A stretch of 14,152 nt of DNA, from the NCBI GenBank assembly GCA_002354135.1, contig DEKZ01000365.1, positions 1 to 14,152 on the forward strand. Reading direction: 5' to 3'. Both the position numbers and the translations under genes were made by a program. This document shows, in pieces, positions 12,701-14,152 of this stretch. Under the pieces are notes generated by a model. That model saw only the letters and a program-made list of their open reading frames with translations, was not told the origin of the DNA and searched no databases. Numbering within the stretch: the first letter of the stretch is position 1; every line of letters starts with the position of its first letter. This stretch comes from Massilia sp. UBA2709 (lineage in GTDB: Bacteria > Pseudomonadota > Gammaproteobacteria > Burkholderiales > Burkholderiaceae_D).

Positions 12701-13825
12701 ATGGACAACTCTTCTCGAATGTCTTGGGCAACACCAGAGACTCTAGCTGCTGCTTTCACCGAAATACGTGACGAGGTACTGTCGAGGTGGGCAGCACGAG
12801 TTACTGCCGAGATCGCAATAGCTGCTGACTTAGACGAGTCAGTGCTCATTGATACGTTGCCCATCCTTTATGACGACATAGCCGAAGCCTTGTCTCCCGG
12901 TATGGCAAGGCCATTCGCGACCGACAAAAGTAACTTGGCCCGAATGCACGGCCAGGAGCGGGCGCAAATGACGAACTACGGCCCCGGCGACTTGGTGCAT
13001 GAACTGCAACTATTCAGAGATGTTATCTTCTCCGCAATAAAGGCACGGGGCGTCAATCTGGGCGGTCATGAATGCGAGATCATCGGGCAGTCCATCGAGA
13101 TTGCCACGCGCGAAGCGATTTCTGGCTACACACTCGTCAATGCGAAGATCAATGAAACATTCATTGCAAGCCTGTCGCATGACCTGCGAAACCCGCTGCA
13201 CGTTGCGAATGCAATTGCGCAACTCATGCAGTTGAAAACAAGTGATCCTAGCCTTATCAACATGGCGAAGCGTGTTTGCGAGAAGCTACGTGAAGTTGAT
13301 GAAATGATTCAAACCCTTCTCGATGCTTCGCTGCTGAAAACGCAAATGAAGCTGCAACTTCATATCGAAACATTCGACATAATGGCGCTTGTGGAAGAGG
13401 TGTGTGCCGACATCCCGTTGCTGGGTGGGCGCATCAGCGTTCTCGGAAGTTCCGTCAAAGGGTACTGGTGCCGTGTTTCACTAAAACGAGTTCTTGAAAA
13501 CTTGTTGTCCAATGCGCAGAAGTACGGTGATCCAGAAGGCATGGTAACGGTGAAAGTTAGCTCCTTCGATAGCCGGATGATGATGTCCGTCCACAATGAA
13601 GGCCCACCGATTCCAACGCAAGAGTTGAGCCGGCTTTTTCACGCATTTGAGCGTATGGAAAATGTCAACGTAAAGGGTTGGGGGCTGGGATTGCCGTACG
13701 TGCAAAGCGTTGCAGAGAGCCACGGTGGTAGTGTGGTTGCTGACAGTGCGGAGGAGCGTGGAACCACTTTTACGGTGACTGTGCCAATCGATGCTCGCCC
13801 GTATGCCGCTGCCACTCGAACGTAA
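12701..13825 (+). CDS. Soluble sensor histidine kinase with an RsbRD-like N-terminus
   Basis: This 374-residue cytoplasmic protein has no membrane segment. Residues about 5-145 are helical (EVLSRWAARV, MHGQERAQM, ELQLFRDVI, REAISGYTLV) and fit the RsbRD_N/RsbT-co-antagonist type sensor domain found in front of some kinases. The HisKA H-box is SLSHDLRNPL with phospho-accepting H160. The HATPase domain shows N-box NLLSNAQKYG (N271), a reduced G1 region NEGPPIP without the usual leading aspartate, F-box LFHAFER and G2 GWGLGLPYV (326-334), then GTTFTVTVP. It should autophosphorylate H160 and pass phosphate to a response regulator, but none is encoded nearby, so it is an orphan here. The ATG at 12701 was chosen because AGGTGG lies five bases upstream; an in-frame GTG at 12692 sits within that Shine-Dalgarno. 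Composition is lower-GC than the backbone, consistent with transfer. Confidence 0.88.
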   Translation: MDNSSRMSWATPETLAAAFTEIRDEVLSRWAARVTAEIAIAADLDESVLIDTLPILYDDIAEALSPGMARPFATDKSNLARMHGQERAQMTNYGPGDLVHELQLFRDVIFSAIKARGVNLGGHECEIIGQSIEIATREAISGYTLVNAKINETFIASLSHDLRNPLHVANAIAQLMQLKTSDPSLINMAKRVCEKLREVDEMIQTLLDASLLKTQMKLQLHIETFDIMALVEEVCADIPLLGGRISVLGSSVKGYWCRVSLKRVLENLLSNAQKYGDPEGMVTVKVSSFDSRMMMSVHNEGPPIPTQELSRLFHAFERMENVNVKGWGLGLPYVQSVAESHGGSVVADSAEERGTTFTVTVPIDARPYAAATRT

Positions 13826-13837
13826 TCTAGATAGCGG

Positions 13838-13869
13838 CAGTTCAAGTACGAGATTACAAGTTTTGAACT
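13838..13869. repeat. Inverted repeat and crossover-site-like 13-mer after the kinase
   Basis: AGTTCAA (13839-13845) and TTGAACT (13863-13869) are inverted across 17 bases, between the convergent ends of the kinase and the last gene. In addition, TTACAAGTTTTGA at 13854-13866 is identical to 12541-12553, the right half of the putative distal res subsite. The left half of that site is poorly conserved here (about 6 of 12). It may serve as a bidirectional terminator (no T-run) or a degenerate recombinase site. Confidence 0.5.
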
Positions 13870-14152
13870 ACTGCTGTGTTCGCTACTGCTGGCGCTGCTG
13901 GCAGGACATAGCGTCCATCGGGCATACGTACACGGCCCTTCCTGCTTTCTTCTAGCGCTTCCTTGGCTTTCAGTTCGGCTAGGGTTAGTCGTGGTGCTGG
14001 CTGGTGGCTCTCAGCGTATCCAGCGAAGCAGTAGCGCTGGCTGATATCGAACTCTACTTGGTAGATGTTTCGTTTGATGCCGTGCTGTGCCAGCGCCAGC
14101 GTGATTTCTTCCAAATCCAAACCTTTGTCGATGTGAATCGCCACGAGTTTCC
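13854..14152 (-). CDS. Unrecognised small protein, 5' end outside the window
   Basis: At least 96 residues are encoded, beginning near AIHIDKGLDLEEITLALAQHG and ending NTAVVQNL. I do not recognise the family. The frame has a GTG at 14144, but it remains open to the window edge (two more codons, reading K-L), so the true start may be outside. The N-terminal half looks like a compact helical and strand fold (ITLALAQHGIKRN, YQVEFDISQRYCFAGY). The C-terminal half has a charged helix (LTLAELKAKEALEESRKGR) and an alanine-rich tail. It is convergent with the kinase, with 28 bp between the stop codons, and shares the element's lower GC. The last 13 bases of the gene contain the res-half-site-like repeat. 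It could be a regulatory or accessory gene of the element. Confidence 0.55.
   Translation of the reverse strand, partial: KLVAIHIDKGLDLEEITLALAQHGIKRNIYQVEFDISQRYCFAGYAESHQPAPRLTLAELKAKEALEESRKGRVRMPDGRYVLPAAPAVANTAVVQNL

Larger units (their letters stand above)
11490..14152. mobile_element. Left part of an acquired element (resolvase, res site, kinase)
   Basis: The boundary is set by three coinciding signs: the PhyH frame ends abruptly, the sequence becomes more AT-rich, and a serine resolvase with a res-like site appears. The first bases inward read TGTGTGGTTAAACACC, followed by a small stem-loop at 11520-11543. The right end is outside the window, so terminal inverted repeats and target duplication cannot be checked, and no transposase is visible. 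A Tn3-family transposon, a Tn7/Tn5053-like element or a larger island would all fit. Seeing only one end is the main limit on this call. Confidence 0.55.

Noticed and set aside
1..14152. CRISPR arrays, tRNA or rRNA genes
   Set aside because: No regularly spaced direct repeats and no tRNA- or rRNA-like segments were found by reading either strand.

Overview
The window reads as the chromosome of a GC-rich beta-proteobacterium, probably Oxalobacteraceae (Massilia-like). This rests on high-GC codon use from 1 to about 11,490, three copies of a REP-like palindrome with the core GTAGGGTGGGC...GCCCAC, and the gene families present. The genus is an inference. From about 11,490 to the right edge, base composition is visibly more AT-rich and the content changes to recombination and signalling genes, so the window holds a host-type backbone and the left part of an acquired element.

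Backbone (1-11,490): every gene is on the minus strand. In transcription order they are a remnant of a PHYHD1-like phytanoyl-CoA dioxygenase (PhyH) gene, a secreted plant-type GH13 alpha-amylase, a secreted alpha/beta hydrolase, two tandem paralogous secreted M1 metallopeptidases, a small secreted DUF6702-type protein, a TonB-dependent receptor and a 2OG-Fe(II) dioxygenase. The downstream M1 peptidase, the DUF6702 protein and the receptor are joined by ATGA stop/start overlaps, so they form a translationally coupled unit. A periplasmic protease, a small partner and an outer-membrane transporter together suggest capture, processing and import (or export-side processing) of a peptide or similar ligand. 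The two M1 copies are separated by a head-to-head pair of REP-like palindromes.

Element (about 11,490-14,152, continuing past the edge): the PhyH gene is cut off exactly where the composition changes, and its N-terminal half is missing. Inside lie a 346-base stretch without a gene, a TnpR-type serine resolvase (minus strand), a roughly 113-bp res-like site with three subsites in the I-II-III order of Tn3/gamma-delta, a soluble histidine kinase with an RsbRD-like N-terminal domain (plus strand), and an unrecognised small gene running off the edge. Where a Tn3-type transposon would carry tnpA, the kinase occupies the other side of res. A 13-bp piece of the putative crossover site recurs just past the kinase stop.

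Most worth following up are the coupled M1/DUF6702/receptor locus with its mosaic M1 duplication, and the orphan resolvase-res-kinase arrangement with its insertion boundary in PhyH.
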